Source of the DNA: Anaerolineales bacterium
GTDB taxonomy: Bacteria; Chloroflexota; Anaerolineae; Anaerolineales; DRKV01
DNA length: 40,997 nucleotides
Assembly (NCBI GenBank): GCA_020061145.1
Contig: JAGUYX010000108.1
Location: 1-40,997 of the forward strand
Direction: 5' to 3'
Made by a program: the position numbers and the translations under genes. Below the pieces are notes generated by a model. The model did not search any database and was not told the DNA's origin. It saw only the letters and a list, made by a program, of their open reading frames with translations. How positions within the stretch are numbered: the stretch's first letter is position 1; each line of letters begins with the position of its first letter. Shown in pieces: positions 7,825 through 16,146 of the stretch.

Positions 7825-9147
7825 TTATTCCATAGCGGATGCATCGCACGCTTGGACTGCGGAGGCGCTGTCGGTAGGGATGTGTTCATTGCGAACATCC
7901 TGTTCCTCTCCGTTATCACCGGGCGCCAGAGGCAGGATAAAAGAAAACGTGGAGCCGGTACCCGGCTGGCTTTTTACCCATATTTCGCCGCCGTGCAGTT
8001 CCACAATTGCCCGGGCGACCGGCAGACCCAGGCCCATGCCGCCATGTTTGCGGGTCAGGTGGGATTCAACCTGGAAAAAGCGGTCGAAGATGGCTTGCTG
8101 GTGCTCGAGGGGGATGCCAATCCCGGTATCGCTGATGGATAATTGCGCATAGCCAGGAAGACTGCGTAAGGAAATCGACACTGCTCCACCCGGCTCGGTG
8201 AACGTCAGGGCGTTACGAATCAGATTCTGAGTGGCGATCCCCAGTTTGTCTTCTTCTGCATTCACCACAAGCAGGGTTTCAGGCAGAGTGAGACTCATAT
8301 TTATCCGCTTATTCCGTGCTTCAGGCTGGTAACTGGTCACCAAATCCTGGAGCAATGTTTGTAGTTGAACCGGAGCCAGATGCAGCCTGGCGGTGCCGCT
8401 ATGGAGTTTATCTGCACGGGTGAGCGTTTCGATCGTCTCCTTTAATCTCAGCCCACTCAGGATGATCGCCTCCACCTGGGGTAACAGCTCCGGGTTTTGC
8501 ATCATTTCACGTAAGAAAGTGGCGTTGCCCAAAATCACTCCCAGCGGCGTGCGTAATTCATGCGAGGTGATGGCAGCAAAGTTTGTTTTCCGTTCTTCGA
8601 ATGCCTGAATTTCGTTGGATAGGCCATTCCGTTTGGTTTCGAGCTGTTGGATAAACAGGCAAGTCCCAGCCAGGGCGGCAAGGCTCTCGAGAAGTACTGT
8701 GTCTTCCGGAAAATAAGGATGGGTGTGTTTATTGACCGCCTGTATGACTCCCAGGCGGTTTTCTCGGTAACGAATCGGTACCGATAACAAGCGATTAACG
8801 GGCTCCCCCATGATTTCTCCTACCTGTGTAGTGAGCGGCGGGTTGTTTTCTCCGCTTTCAAGATGGATAATTTCTCCCCGCTGGAAAGTTAACCCGGCAA
8901 AACTTCCGCTCAGGGGCAAGGTCAGCTTTTGCAGCCCGGGTAATTCCGGCTGTGGTCCAGCCGCAAATTTCAACACCTCGTCCACAGGATCGTACACCAG
9001 CAGGATGGAATACGCGCTCCCGGTCAATTCGGTGGCCGCGTTTGCCACCGATTGCAGGAAAGAAGCACCATCCTGCCGGACGGCTGACTGGCTTAATGCG
9101 ATAATCCGGCTGAGCAGCCGGTCGTTGTGGTCAGATCTGGTTGCCAT
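7825..9147 (-). CDS. Orphan GAF-domain sensor histidine kinase
   Basis: The protein has 440 residues. A GAF sensor domain covers about 25-170. A short coiled linker leads to a HisKA dimerization domain with the phospho-acceptor H196 in SHELRTP. The HATPase_c domain has an N-box (NLIRNALTF), G1 (SDTGIGIP) and G2 (GMGLGLP). There is no transmembrane segment, so it should sense a cytoplasmic signal. No response regulator or receiver domain lies nearby, so its partner is elsewhere. The start ATG has only a weak ribosome site, but it agrees with an extended -10 box about 33 nt upstream. Confidence 0.9.
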   Translation of the reverse strand: MATRSDHNDRLLSRIIALSQSAVRQDGASFLQSVANAATELTGSAYSILLVYDPVDEVLKFAAGPQPELPGLQKLTLPLSGSFAGLTFQRGEIIHLESGENNPPLTTQVGEIMGEPVNRLLSVPIRYRENRLGVIQAVNKHTHPYFPEDTVLLESLAALAGTCLFIQQLETKRNGLSNEIQAFEERKTNFAAITSHELRTPLGVILGNATFLREMMQNPELLPQVEAIILSGLRLKETIETLTRADKLHSGTARLHLAPVQLQTLLQDLVTSYQPEARNKRINMSLTLPETLLVVNAEEDKLGIATQNLIRNALTFTEPGGAVSISLRSLPGYAQLSISDTGIGIPLEHQQAIFDRFFQVESHLTRKHGGMGLGLPVARAIVELHGGEIWVKSQPGTGSTFSFILPLAPGDNGEEQDVRNEHIPTDSASAVQACDASAME

Positions 9148-9179
9148 ACCCTACGCTGATTAAATGAATACCCCTCGCG

Positions 9180-9188
9180 ATTATAGCA
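9180..9188 (-). promoter_or_regulatory. Extended -10 promoter of the histidine kinase
   Basis: TGCTATAAT on the minus strand gives a predicted start near 9173. No good -35 box is visible, which is acceptable for an extended -10 promoter. Confidence 0.5.
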
Positions 9189-9287
9189 TACCCCATTCTT
9201 TTCACCGGCCAGGGTAAAACAGGCCGGTTCTCCAGCCAGTTATCGGGTGGATTTTGATAAACATATATCATTTCCTCGCTCGCGGAG

Positions 9288-9293
9288 TATAAT
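9288..9293 (+). promoter_or_regulatory. -10 box of the inositol-phosphate synthase gene
   Basis: A perfect TATAAT lies 47 nt before the start codon, with a predicted transcript start near 9300. I see no convincing -35 element. Confidence 0.45.
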
Positions 9294-9340
9294 TCGCAGG
9301 GTGACCGCACACCAAGAAACTTTATACAAGGAGCAGCTAC

Positions 9341-10438
9341 ATGAGTGAACGGAATAAGGTCAGGGTGGCTATCATCGGGGTCGGCAATTGCGCCTCGGCG
9401 TTGGTACAGGGCGTGGAATTCTATAAAAATGCCGTAGAAGATGACCAGATCCCAGGTTTGATGCATGTTAACCTGGGAGGCTACCATGTCCGCGATATTG
9501 AATTCACCGCAGCGATTGACGTAGTGGATTCCAAAGTGGGGAAAGACCTGTCTGAGGCCATTTTTGCACATCCCAATAATACCTTTCAGTTCAGCGAGGT
9601 ACCTTACCTGAACGTCCGGGTGGCGCGTGGGATGACTCACGATGGGCTGGGCAAATACCTGTCTCAAATCGTGAAGAAAGCTCCCGGTCCCACCGACAAT
9701 ATTGTCCAACTGTTGAAGGACACTCAGACCGAGGTGGTGGTGAATTTCCTGCCGGTTGGCTCGGAAATGGCGACCAAATGGTACGTGGAGCAGGTGATGG
9801 ACGCCGGCTGCGCCTTTGTGAACGGCATCCCCGTCTTTATCGCCAGCTCGCCATATTGGGGCCCGCGCTTTAAAGAACGCGGTCTGCCGATCATCGGCGA
9901 TGATGTGAAAAGCCAGGTAGGCGCCACCATTTTACATCGTATGCTCGCCAGTCTGTTTGTCGACCGCGGTGTGCGCGTCGATCGCACCTACCAGCTCAAC
10001 TTTGGCGGCAACACGGATTTTTTGAATATGCTCGAACGGGAGCGCTTGGAGTCCAAGAAAATCTCTAAGACCGGTGCGGTAACCAGCATGTTGCCCTACG
10101 AGCTCGACCCGACCGATGTACATGTGGGTCCCAGCGACTATGTCCCCTGGCTCACCGATCGTAAATGGTGCCATATTCGCATGGAAGGCACCACCTTCGG
10201 GAATGTCCCCCTTAATCTGGAAGCCAAGCTGGAGGTCTGGGATTCGCCCAACTCTGCCGGTGTGATCATCGACGCCGTACGCTGCGCCAAACTCGCCCTG
10301 GATCGCGGGCTTGCCGGACCGATCATCGGGCCATCTTCCTATTTCATGAAAACCCCGCCAAAGCAGTTTCGCGATGATGTGGCGCGTGAGATGACCGAGG
10401 CGTTTATAGTCGGCGAACCGGTCGGCGAAGAGGGTTAG
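9341..10438 (+). CDS. ino1: Myo-inositol-1-phosphate synthase
   Basis: The protein has 365 residues, the length of the actinobacterial-type enzyme. It opens with an NAD-binding Rossmann motif ([16 protein letters not shown], about 9-24). Conserved features follow, including the [17 protein letters not shown] region and the [11 protein letters not shown] segment typical of the family. The enzyme cyclizes glucose-6-phosphate to inositol-1-phosphate using NAD+. It is the first step toward phosphatidylinositol lipids or inositol-based solutes and thiols. AAGGAG lies eight bases before ATG. It stands alone with its own promoter and terminator. No inositol-phosphatase or phosphatidylinositol synthase gene is in the window. 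Confidence 0.93.
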   Translation: MSERNKVRVAIIGVGNCASALVQGVEFYKNAVEDDQIPGLMHVNLGGYHVRDIEFTAAIDVVDSKVGKDLSEAIFAHPNNTFQFSEVPYLNVRVARGMTHDGLGKYLSQIVKKAPGPTDNIVQLLKDTQTEVVVNFLPVGSEMATKWYVEQVMDAGCAFVNGIPVFIASSPYWGPRFKERGLPIIGDDVKSQVGATILHRMLASLFVDRGVRVDRTYQLNFGGNTDFLNMLERERLESKKISKTGAVTSMLPYELDPTDVHVGPSDYVPWLTDRKWCHIRMEGTTFGNVPLNLEAKLEVWDSPNSAGVIIDAVRCAKLALDRGLAGPIIGPSSYFMKTPPKQFRDDVAREMTEAFIVGEPVGEEG

Positions 10439-10453
10439 TTTTCCCAGGGAAAT

Positions 10454-10540
10454 AACACCCCGCCGGGTCCATACTTCAAGGGCGAACACCCGCCCTGAAT
10501 GTGGGAGGACGTAGATGTTCGGTGGGGTGTTTTAATTTTA
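10454..10540 (+). terminator. Structured terminator after ino1
   Basis: A 12-bp outer stem (10454-10465 with 10520-10531, one G-U pair) is followed by TTTTAATTTT. It encloses an inner hairpin AGGGCG/CGCCCT (10479-10484 with 10491-10496) and a GTCC/GGAC pairing. It lies 15 bp after the ino1 stop. The enclosed domain of about 54 nt is much larger than an ordinary terminator loop. Confidence 0.65.
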
Positions 10541-10545
10541 ATGGA

Positions 10546-11376
10546 TCACATCCCATCGCTGCCGGCAATGCGCAGGTTCAGCCCAACCATGCCTTTATCA
10601 CCCTGAAACAGGTCGAATTCCAGCACCATCCAGCGATTGGGCAGGGTGGTTGGGTTGACCTCTTCGGGCAGGTCTGTGGCGTGGAAAAAGGCTGAGGCAT
10701 ACGGGGAATCCGGATTGCGTGTATCGGTGATCCAGGTCATTGGCGACATGGTCTTCAGGTAGGATAAAAAGCCGTAACCCTCTTCCTGGTTGTAATAGGA
10801 GCATAACCCGCGCACCGTTGAACCGTGCGCTCCCCAGGGGGTTTCCCGGCGGTTGGTGGGCAGCAACTCCGGGATCATGTAGCCCGAAGTAAAAACATCG
10901 GCCTCTTTGCGCAATTCATTGGATACGCTTTCGAAAGCCAGAACCTCCACCCGGCAGCCCATATTACGGATATATTGCACCGGGCGCACAAAGTCGCCAT
11001 CTCCCGAAACAAGGATGACATAATCCAGGTGCGGCGCCTGAACCGCCATATCCACCACGATATAAGAATCCAGGTCGGCTTTACCATACCGCCGTCCGGT
11101 TTCCGGTTCGGTGTACCAGCGGACCTCTTTGACCGTGGTATGGAAGCCGATGCTGCGGATCGCCTCATGAAAGCCACGTGATCTTTCACTGTAGTCTTTG
11201 TCTGTCTGAGCGCGTTCGACATCAAAGGAGACATAAGCATCTAAACGCTGGATGACGCCATGAGTCATGGCATATTGGCGCAAAACATCGTAACGCATCC
11301 GTCCGCCGCCGCTCAAGTAAATATTCGATACATCCACAAAAACACCTACTCTTCGGTTAATTATTCGTGCGTCCAT
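10546..11376 (-). CDS. NYN-domain (PIN-like) protein with cold-shock-like C-terminus
   Basis: The protein has 276 residues. The NYN domain (about 8-170) keeps the acidic metal-binding pattern of PIN-like nucleases: VGVFVDVSN, KADLDSYIVVDM and VILVSGDGDF. The last 95 residues (about 180-276) resemble a divergent cold-shock/OB fold: GLCSYYNQEEGYGFL, a YASAFFHATDL segment, and a KGMVGLNLRI ending. The product is therefore probably an RNA-binding ribonuclease of the LabA/DUF88 type. The start ATG is preceded by AAGGAACCT. A structured leader candidate lies just upstream. Target RNAs are unknown. Confidence 0.85.
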   Translation of the reverse strand: MDARIINRRVGVFVDVSNIYLSGGGRMRYDVLRQYAMTHGVIQRLDAYVSFDVERAQTDKDYSERSRGFHEAIRSIGFHTTVKEVRWYTEPETGRRYGKADLDSYIVVDMAVQAPHLDYVILVSGDGDFVRPVQYIRNMGCRVEVLAFESVSNELRKEADVFTSGYMIPELLPTNRRETPWGAHGSTVRGLCSYYNQEEGYGFLSYLKTMSPMTWITDTRNPDSPYASAFFHATDLPEEVNPTTLPNRWMVLEFDLFQGDKGMVGLNLRIAGSDGM

Positions 11377-11407
11377 AGGTTCCTTATTAAAATCAGGTAA
11401 TTTTTTC

Positions 11408-11458
11408 GAGCCGGGTAACTCTGCAGTTAACCGTGGCCTTTCACCGCGTCCCAGGCTC
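11408..11458 (-). other. Possible structured RNA element in the NYN gene leader
   Basis: On the minus strand GAGCC(T)GGG pairs with CCCGGCTC (one bulge) around a second hairpin, GGTTAAC/GTTACC. It ends about 30 nt before the start codon. A-rich rather than T-rich sequence follows, so it is not a terminator. I do not recognise a riboswitch class. Confidence 0.35.
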
Positions 11459-11525
11459 TGCCGCTAAATGGGAGGGGAGAAAAATGTATGATGTAAGCAA
11501 CCATTGTTGATTGTGGAGCTACCAC

Positions 11526-11545
11526 GGGCATGGTCATGCCCTTTT
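11526..11545 (+). terminator. Small hairpin with T-tail
   Basis: GGGCAT (11526-11531) pairs with ATGCCC (11536-11541) over a 4-nt loop and is followed by TTTT. No plus-strand gene precedes it. It is either chance or the end of an unrecognised small RNA. Confidence 0.3.
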
Positions 11546-11583
11546 CAGGGAATTAATACCTGGCGAATGCGCTTTAAAACTCA

Positions 11584-11611
11584 GCGAAGGGAAGAAAAAT
11601 CTCCCCTTCGC
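11584..11611 (-). terminator. Candidate terminator of the YtxH gene
   Basis: GCGAAGGG (11584-11591) and CCCTTCGC (11604-11611) form an 8-bp stem downstream of the YtxH-like gene on the minus strand. The T-tract that follows (TGAGTTTTAA) is weak. Confidence 0.45.
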
Positions 11612-11636
11612 GTGTAAACCGGGAAATTCAATGGAA

Positions 11637-11909
11637 TTATTCGCCTTCTGACGTGGGAGATTCTTTACCCGGCGTGGGAAGAGACCTGCGGGCTTCTTCA
11701 ATTAATGTTTTTAACTCTGCACTGAGCTTATCGATCCGGTTATTGACTTCCGTCAGGCCTTTCTGCAATTGTTGCTGCGCCTGCTGATAGCGCGCGTCTG
11801 CTTCACGGCGCAGTTCACCACGCAGTTCTTCACCTGACATCGGGGCATATAGCAGGGCGATTGCAGCCCCAAATACGGTGCCGGTGAGAAAACCGATCAA
11901 ATATTTCAT
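11637..11909 (-). CDS. YtxH-domain membrane protein
   Basis: The protein has 90 residues. The N-terminus MKYLIGFLTGTVFGAAIALLYAP is a glycine-containing membrane helix with the LYAP motif typical of YtxH proteins. The rest is a charged, glutamine-rich coiled coil (about 30-75) and a polar tail. Proteins of this family are general-stress membrane proteins with no fixed biochemical role. AGGAGGTAA lies six bases before ATG. It is transcribed alone on the minus strand, downstream of nadD, with a 120-bp gap. Confidence 0.8.
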   Translation of the reverse strand: MKYLIGFLTGTVFGAAIALLYAPMSGEELRGELRREADARYQQAQQQLQKGLTEVNNRIDKLSAELKTLIEEARRSLPTPGKESPTSEGE

Positions 11910-12029
11910 GGTGTTACCTCCTGATGGATACGTCTATTGACAGTAGCGGCAGGCGAACTTTCCGGTAATCCCTGCCCTGTGCCTGAATTATAATCGCGTT
12001 GTCAGGTTTGTTACCCAAAATCCCGTTAA

Positions 12030-12629
12030 TTAACCTCTGTACCAGTTCCGGTCATGGATCAGCGCATAGACCTGTGGCACCAGGTAATACCGCACCGGCA
12101 GCCCCACTTTCAACCGCCGCCGGATTTCGGAGGATGAAATTTCAAGCATGGGTGTTTCCACAAATCTCAAGCGCGCCTGTAACCCCGGCAGCAAGTCTTC
12201 AAGGGTTTCCAGCCGGTGGTTTTCACCCGGTCGGCGCATTACCCCGATTTCATCGCACGCGCGGATAAATTCGCCGGGGTTATGCCACTCAGGCAGGTCA
12301 TTCAACGAATCCCCACCCATCAGGTAAATCCAGGTCGCGGCCGGGTCTTTTTGCCGCAACAGCTTGACGGTGTCCAGGGCGTAATAAGGCCCCGGGCGGT
12401 CGATATCGACGGTGGAAAGCTCGAAACAGGGTTCACCCTGGATTGCTGCCCGGACCAGCTCCAGGCGATTTTCCAGCGAGGTAATTTGTTGTCCGGTTTT
12501 ATGCGGCGGGTAAGGCGTCAGCACCCATAACACACGGTCCAGCTTCAATTGCCAGGCACATTCCATGGCCAGAATTTGATGTCCCAAATGGGGCGGGTCG
12601 AAGGTGCCGCCAAATATCCCCAGGCGCAT
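12030..12629 (-). CDS. nadD: Nicotinate-nucleotide adenylyltransferase
   Basis: The protein has 199 residues, the normal NadD length. The nucleotidyltransferase motif GGTFDPPHLGH (about 7-17) carries the HxGH-type active site, and ISSSEIRRRL (about 165-174) is the conserved C-terminal ISxTxxR motif. It adenylates nicotinate mononucleotide to deamido-NAD in NAD synthesis. It begins one base after the obg stop codon, a common obg-nadD pairing. Both genes are therefore probably co-transcribed and translationally coupled. Confidence 0.93.
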   Translation of the reverse strand: MRLGIFGGTFDPPHLGHQILAMECAWQLKLDRVLWVLTPYPPHKTGQQITSLENRLELVRAAIQGEPCFELSTVDIDRPGPYYALDTVKLLRQKDPAATWIYLMGGDSLNDLPEWHNPGEFIRACDEIGVMRRPGENHRLETLEDLLPGLQARLRFVETPMLEISSSEIRRRLKVGLPVRYYLVPQVYALIHDRNWYRG

Positions 12630-12630
12630 C

Positions 12631-13890
12631 TCAATCCTGCCATTCCAGCTCGAAATCAGCGATCTGTACCGTATCGCCAGGTTTTACGCCGGCTTCTCGC
12701 AGCGCCTGCTCGATGCCCAGGGTCTGTAAAATCCGCTGGAAACGGCGCACCGACTGGTCGTTTTCCCAGTAAGTCATCTGGGCGGCGCGTTCGATCGCCG
12801 CGCCGTGTACCTGCCACAAATCCCCCTTGCGCTGGATAGAATAGGCCCGGGGGTCTTCTTCCGGACGATAAACCGGCAGCTCGACAACTTCCGGTGGGGC
12901 AGGCAGCTCTTCCAGCAATTGCCAGGCGCGGTAAAGCACCTGGCGGACATTTTCTCCCGTGACTGCGGAAAGCGGATAAATGTTCAGGCTGCGTTTTTTG
13001 GCTGCCGCCTGGATCTGCGTCCAGCGTGCCTGCACTTCCGGCAGGTCGTATTTATTTAAGGCCACGACCTGGGGTTTGTGTTTCAATTCGGGGTCGAACA
13101 ACGCCAGCTCAGAGTTAATTTGCGCATAGTCAAGCAGGGGGTCTTCCGCCAGGCCGTCCAGCAGGTGGATCAGCACGCGGGTGCGCTGGATATGCCTTAA
13201 AAACTGGTGCCCCAGACCGGCGCCGGTATGAGCGCCTTCGATCAGCCCGGGTATATCTGCCAGCACCAGGGTGATTTCGTCCTCCAGTTCCGCCACACCC
13301 AGGTTGGGTTCCAGTGTGGTGAAGGGATAGGGGGCAATTTTAGGGCGGGCATTGGTAACCACCGCCAGAAAGGTGGATTTACCCGCATTGGGCACGCCCA
13401 CGATGCCCACATCGGCGATCAATTTCAATTCCAGCCGCAGACGTTTCTCTTCCCCGGGTTCGCCTTTTTCTGCGAGCCGGGGGGCCTGGTTGTGGGCGGT
13501 AGCAAAACGGCTGTTTCCCCGCCCGCCGCGCCCGCCACGAGCCGCCAGAAGCTGCTGGCTTTCTTCAACCAGGTCTCCCAGTACTTCTCCGCTATCTGCA
13601 TCATAAATCACAGTGCCCGGTGGGACTGCGATGATCAGGTCTGGGGCGGATTTGCCGGTGCGGTTATTCGGACCGCCGCCCCCGCCATGCTCAGCGGCAA
13701 AAATTTCCTGATAACGAAAAGCAGACAGGGTATTCAGGCGCGGGTTTACCTGGAGCAGCACATCGCCGCCTTTACCCCCATCGCCGCCATCTGGTCCTCC
13801 ACGCGGCACGAATTTTTCCCGGCGGAAATGCACCATGCCATTCCCGCCAGTCCCGGCGCGTACTGTAATTGTGGTTTCATCGACAAACAT
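12631..13890 (-). CDS. obg: Obg/CgtA ribosome-associated GTPase
   Basis: The protein has 419 residues from the ATG at 13890; the longer frame to 14058 adds an unrelated tail. The glycine-rich Obg fold covers about 1-157 (GGxGGDGGKGGDV, HGGGGG). The G domain follows with G1 GVPNAGKST, G3 DIPGLIEGA and G4 NKYD. A C-terminal OCT domain covers about 340-419. Obg assists late 50S subunit assembly and senses guanine nucleotides. There is no Shine-Dalgarno sequence, and a perfect TATAAT lies nine bases before ATG, so the transcript is probably leaderless. It is divergent from rex and is followed by nadD. Confidence 0.95.
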   Translation of the reverse strand: MFVDETTITVRAGTGGNGMVHFRREKFVPRGGPDGGDGGKGGDVLLQVNPRLNTLSAFRYQEIFAAEHGGGGGPNNRTGKSAPDLIIAVPPGTVIYDADSGEVLGDLVEESQQLLAARGGRGGRGNSRFATAHNQAPRLAEKGEPGEEKRLRLELKLIADVGIVGVPNAGKSTFLAVVTNARPKIAPYPFTTLEPNLGVAELEDEITLVLADIPGLIEGAHTGAGLGHQFLRHIQRTRVLIHLLDGLAEDPLLDYAQINSELALFDPELKHKPQVVALNKYDLPEVQARWTQIQAAAKKRSLNIYPLSAVTGENVRQVLYRAWQLLEELPAPPEVVELPVYRPEEDPRAYSIQRKGDLWQVHGAAIERAAQMTYWENDQSVRRFQRILQTLGIEQALREAGVKPGDTVQIADFELEWQD

Positions 13891-13899
13891 ATCGCGGAG

Positions 13900-13905
13900 A
13901 TTATA
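13900..13905 (-). promoter_or_regulatory. -10 box of obg, implying a leaderless transcript
   Basis: TATAAT on the minus strand places the transcript start about three bases from the obg ATG at 13890. The candidate -35 (TCCAGG, 17 nt upstream) is poor. Confidence 0.55.
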
Positions 13906-14050
13906 CCCCAGGGGAATTCTCACCTGGATTTTGGTTAATCGCCGTAATGTTCTGCAACCGACCCTCCAAGCGTGTCGCGTCTTAATCTTCTCGTTCAATT
14001 TCATGTGCCGGTAATCGATCGGAATAAGTTTGTACGCTACTCGCGTTTGT

Positions 14051-14079
14051 TTGCACAATCAGACAAGTAGTGGTATATT
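14051..14079 (+). promoter_or_regulatory. Promoter of rex
   Basis: TTGCAC (14051-14056) and TATATT (14074-14079) are exactly 17 nt apart, giving a start near 14086. The -35 box overlaps TTGTTTGCACAA, a short inverted repeat that might serve Rex autoregulation. It matches the classical Rex site only weakly. Confidence 0.65.
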
Positions 14080-14154
14080 TCGATCGTGGCATTTGGAACT
14101 TATGCGTTATTTGCCCAAGCGTCACACACCATTCCACGCAGCAGGAGGACACGC

Positions 14155-14775
14155 ATGCTAGATAAAGCCATTCCCGATATTGTGATAGGGCGTCTGCCTT
14201 TGTATTTACGCACACTGCAAACCATGGCAGAGCAGGGACGCCAGGTAACCTCCTCTCAGGAACTGGGGGAATATTTAGGAATTTCTGCCGCGCAGATTCG
14301 CAAAGACCTGTCTCAATTCGGGGAGTTTGGTAAGCAGGGCACCGGGTACAACATCCCCTACCTGATCGAGCAATTAAGTGAAATTTTGAATGTCAACCGT
14401 ACCTGGGAGATGGCGGTAATCGGGGCAGGGGACATCGGTCATGCCATCGCCCGCTACCAGGGGTTTATCGACCGGGGATTTAAGGTCAAAATGATCTTTG
14501 ACAGTCATCCGGAAAAGATCGGCAAGAAAATTGGAGAGTTTGTGGTGCAGGATGCCGCCGATATGGTCGCCAGGATTCGCGCCGCGGAGATCAAAATTGC
14601 TATGCTGGTTGTACCGGCGCAACACGCCCAGGCGGTTACCGATCAGCTCATCGAAGCCGGCGTGCGCGCCATCCTGAACTATGCCCCGGTAATGCTTAAT
14701 GTCCCGCCGGAAGTCCGCGTCCAGCATATCGATCCTGCGGTTCACTTGCAGAGAATGACGTATTACCTGGACTGA
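14155..14775 (+). CDS. rex: Redox-sensing transcriptional repressor Rex
   Basis: The protein has 206 residues from the ATG at 14155. This start is chosen because GGAGG lies six bases upstream and the length fits Rex; the longer frame to 14086 starts at the predicted transcript start and has no ribosome site. An N-terminal winged helix covers about 1-75 (SSQELGEYLGISAAQIRKDL). A Rossmann NAD(H)-binding domain follows (AVIGAGDIGHAI, about 87-98) and then a C-terminal swapped helix. Rex binds DNA when NAD+ is high and leaves when NADH rises, so it controls fermentation and respiration genes. It is divergent from obg. Confidence 0.94.
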   Translation: MLDKAIPDIVIGRLPLYLRTLQTMAEQGRQVTSSQELGEYLGISAAQIRKDLSQFGEFGKQGTGYNIPYLIEQLSEILNVNRTWEMAVIGAGDIGHAIARYQGFIDRGFKVKMIFDSHPEKIGKKIGEFVVQDAADMVARIRAAEIKIAMLVVPAQHAQAVTDQLIEAGVRAILNYAPVMLNVPPEVRVQHIDPAVHLQRMTYYLD

Positions 14776-14796
14776 GGCGTTATACACCCTGTTATC

Positions 14797-14817
14797 GATT
14801 CCGGTCACCACGGAATC
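14797..14817 (+). terminator. Hairpin downstream of rex
   Basis: GATTCCG (14797-14803) pairs perfectly with CGGAATC (14811-14817) around a 7-nt loop, 21 bp after the rex stop. No T-run follows, so termination is uncertain. Confidence 0.35.
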
Positions 14818-14949
14818 TGTTCCAAATTATCTCATCTCCTTGTCGCCAGAGCCGCGAAGGCTGTATGAAATTGCAACCAAACCGGTTGTTATTTCGCTAT
14901 ATCTTATATACAGCGTACATCCTGTTGATGCGGAGAAGGAGTTGCAGGC

Positions 14950-16068
14950 ATGAAGGCTACCAAAGTCTTGACTTCAGGTTTCTTTATTTTGCTGGTCTTT
15001 TTTGGAGTGCTGTTTTTATTTATCCTCGGTCGCCAGCACATTTATCTTTTTGCCCAGGTTAAGGAAGATCAGATAGGCGTGAAGATCCGCGGAGGCAAAA
15101 TCGTCGAAATACTACCTCCCGGCGTCTATTCCGATGCCGGTTTGTTTGTGCGTCTGGATCGGTATTCCACTCAGGAATACAAATTCAGCTCTGCCGACCC
15201 GGAAGTGATTACGCTGGATAATCAGCGGATTGGGGTAACTGTCAGCGGCAGCGTCTTCCGGCCCACCCTGGCGGATGCCAACCGGGTGCCGGATTTATGG
15301 ATCCAGTACAAGCAATTGTATACCGATGATTCTGTCCTGCAGCGGAAAATGGACGACCTGTCTTTCCAGGCGATGAAAGTGTGCGTGGGCGATCGACCAT
15401 TCCAGGATTCGGTGATCGGCTCCGACCGGGATGCCTTACGCAATTGCATTGATGATGAGCTGAATAAGCTGGTAGAGCCGTTCGGTCTTTCCGTGGCGAA
15501 TGTGGTGGTACCCAACGTCACCCTGAGCGCCGAAGTTCAGGCGAAACTGGATGCTATCACCCAGAGTCGACTGGACACGGAGAAAGCCCAACAGGATGAG
15601 AAAAAGGCCGTTGCTGAAGGTCTGGCGCAGCGCGCCGCCCGTGAAGCGCAAATCCGGGTAGAACAATCCAGCAAGCAGGAAGAAGCTCGCCAGCAAACCA
15701 TTCTGGCAGCGCTAGAAGAAGAACGTCTGCGCGCCCAACGGGCTGTGATCGAAGCCCAAAAAGCCAATGATTTGATCACTGCCCAGCGAGATCTGGAAAT
15801 CACCCGGGTACAGGCGGAAGTTGCCCAGGAGCGTGCGCGCGCCGACCTTGCCCAACAGATCGCCCTGGCGCAGATTTACTCTGAAAATGAGAACTACCTG
15901 CTGTTCCAGATGGCGCTGGTCAATTCCCAGGCCATCCAGCCCACCGACAAGCTGATCTTCACCCCCGAAGGCGTATTCCCCAGCCTGGTGTTCGGCAATA
16001 ATGTACTGCCCACCCTGCCGGTCGGGCCACCCGCGCCGGAGACCGGCACTCAGGAAACCACACCTTAA
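14950..16068 (+). CDS. SPFH/Band-7 (prohibitin-like) membrane protein
   Basis: The protein has 372 residues. One N-terminal membrane helix (about 9-29) precedes an SPFH domain (about 35-215, including VKIRGGKIVEILPPGVY). A long alanine/glutamate-rich coiled coil (about 205-315) and a polar proline-containing tail complete it. Band-7 proteins form large membrane-associated oligomers that organise lipid domains or guard proteases. No NfeD or FtsH partner lies next to it. AAGGAG lies ten bases before ATG. It ends at the shared terminator at 16089-16125. Confidence 0.9.
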   Translation: MKATKVLTSGFFILLVFFGVLFLFILGRQHIYLFAQVKEDQIGVKIRGGKIVEILPPGVYSDAGLFVRLDRYSTQEYKFSSADPEVITLDNQRIGVTVSGSVFRPTLADANRVPDLWIQYKQLYTDDSVLQRKMDDLSFQAMKVCVGDRPFQDSVIGSDRDALRNCIDDELNKLVEPFGLSVANVVVPNVTLSAEVQAKLDAITQSRLDTEKAQQDEKKAVAEGLAQRAAREAQIRVEQSSKQEEARQQTILAALEEERLRAQRAVIEAQKANDLITAQRDLEITRVQAEVAQERARADLAQQIALAQIYSENENYLLFQMALVNSQAIQPTDKLIFTPEGVFPSLVFGNNVLPTLPVGPPAPETGTQETTP

Positions 16069-16088
16069 GCACGTATCCTTTGAGAATA

Positions 16089-16125
16089 AAAAATCCCCAT
16101 CGCCAATCTCGGGATGGGGATTTTT
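16089..16125. terminator. Bidirectional terminator between the Band-7 gene and the ATP synthase cluster
   Basis: A perfect 13-bp stem (16089-16101 with 16113-16125) has an A-run on the left and a T-run on the right. It can terminate both the plus-strand Band-7 gene and the minus-strand mreB-like gene, which converge here. Confidence 0.92.
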
Positions 16126-16146
16126 AGGTGTTAATGGAATAATCCT

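Noticed and set aside
13207-13938. Open frame of 243 codons on the plus strand across obg
   Set aside because: It is antisense to the obg G domain and Obg fold; composition is that of a shadow frame.
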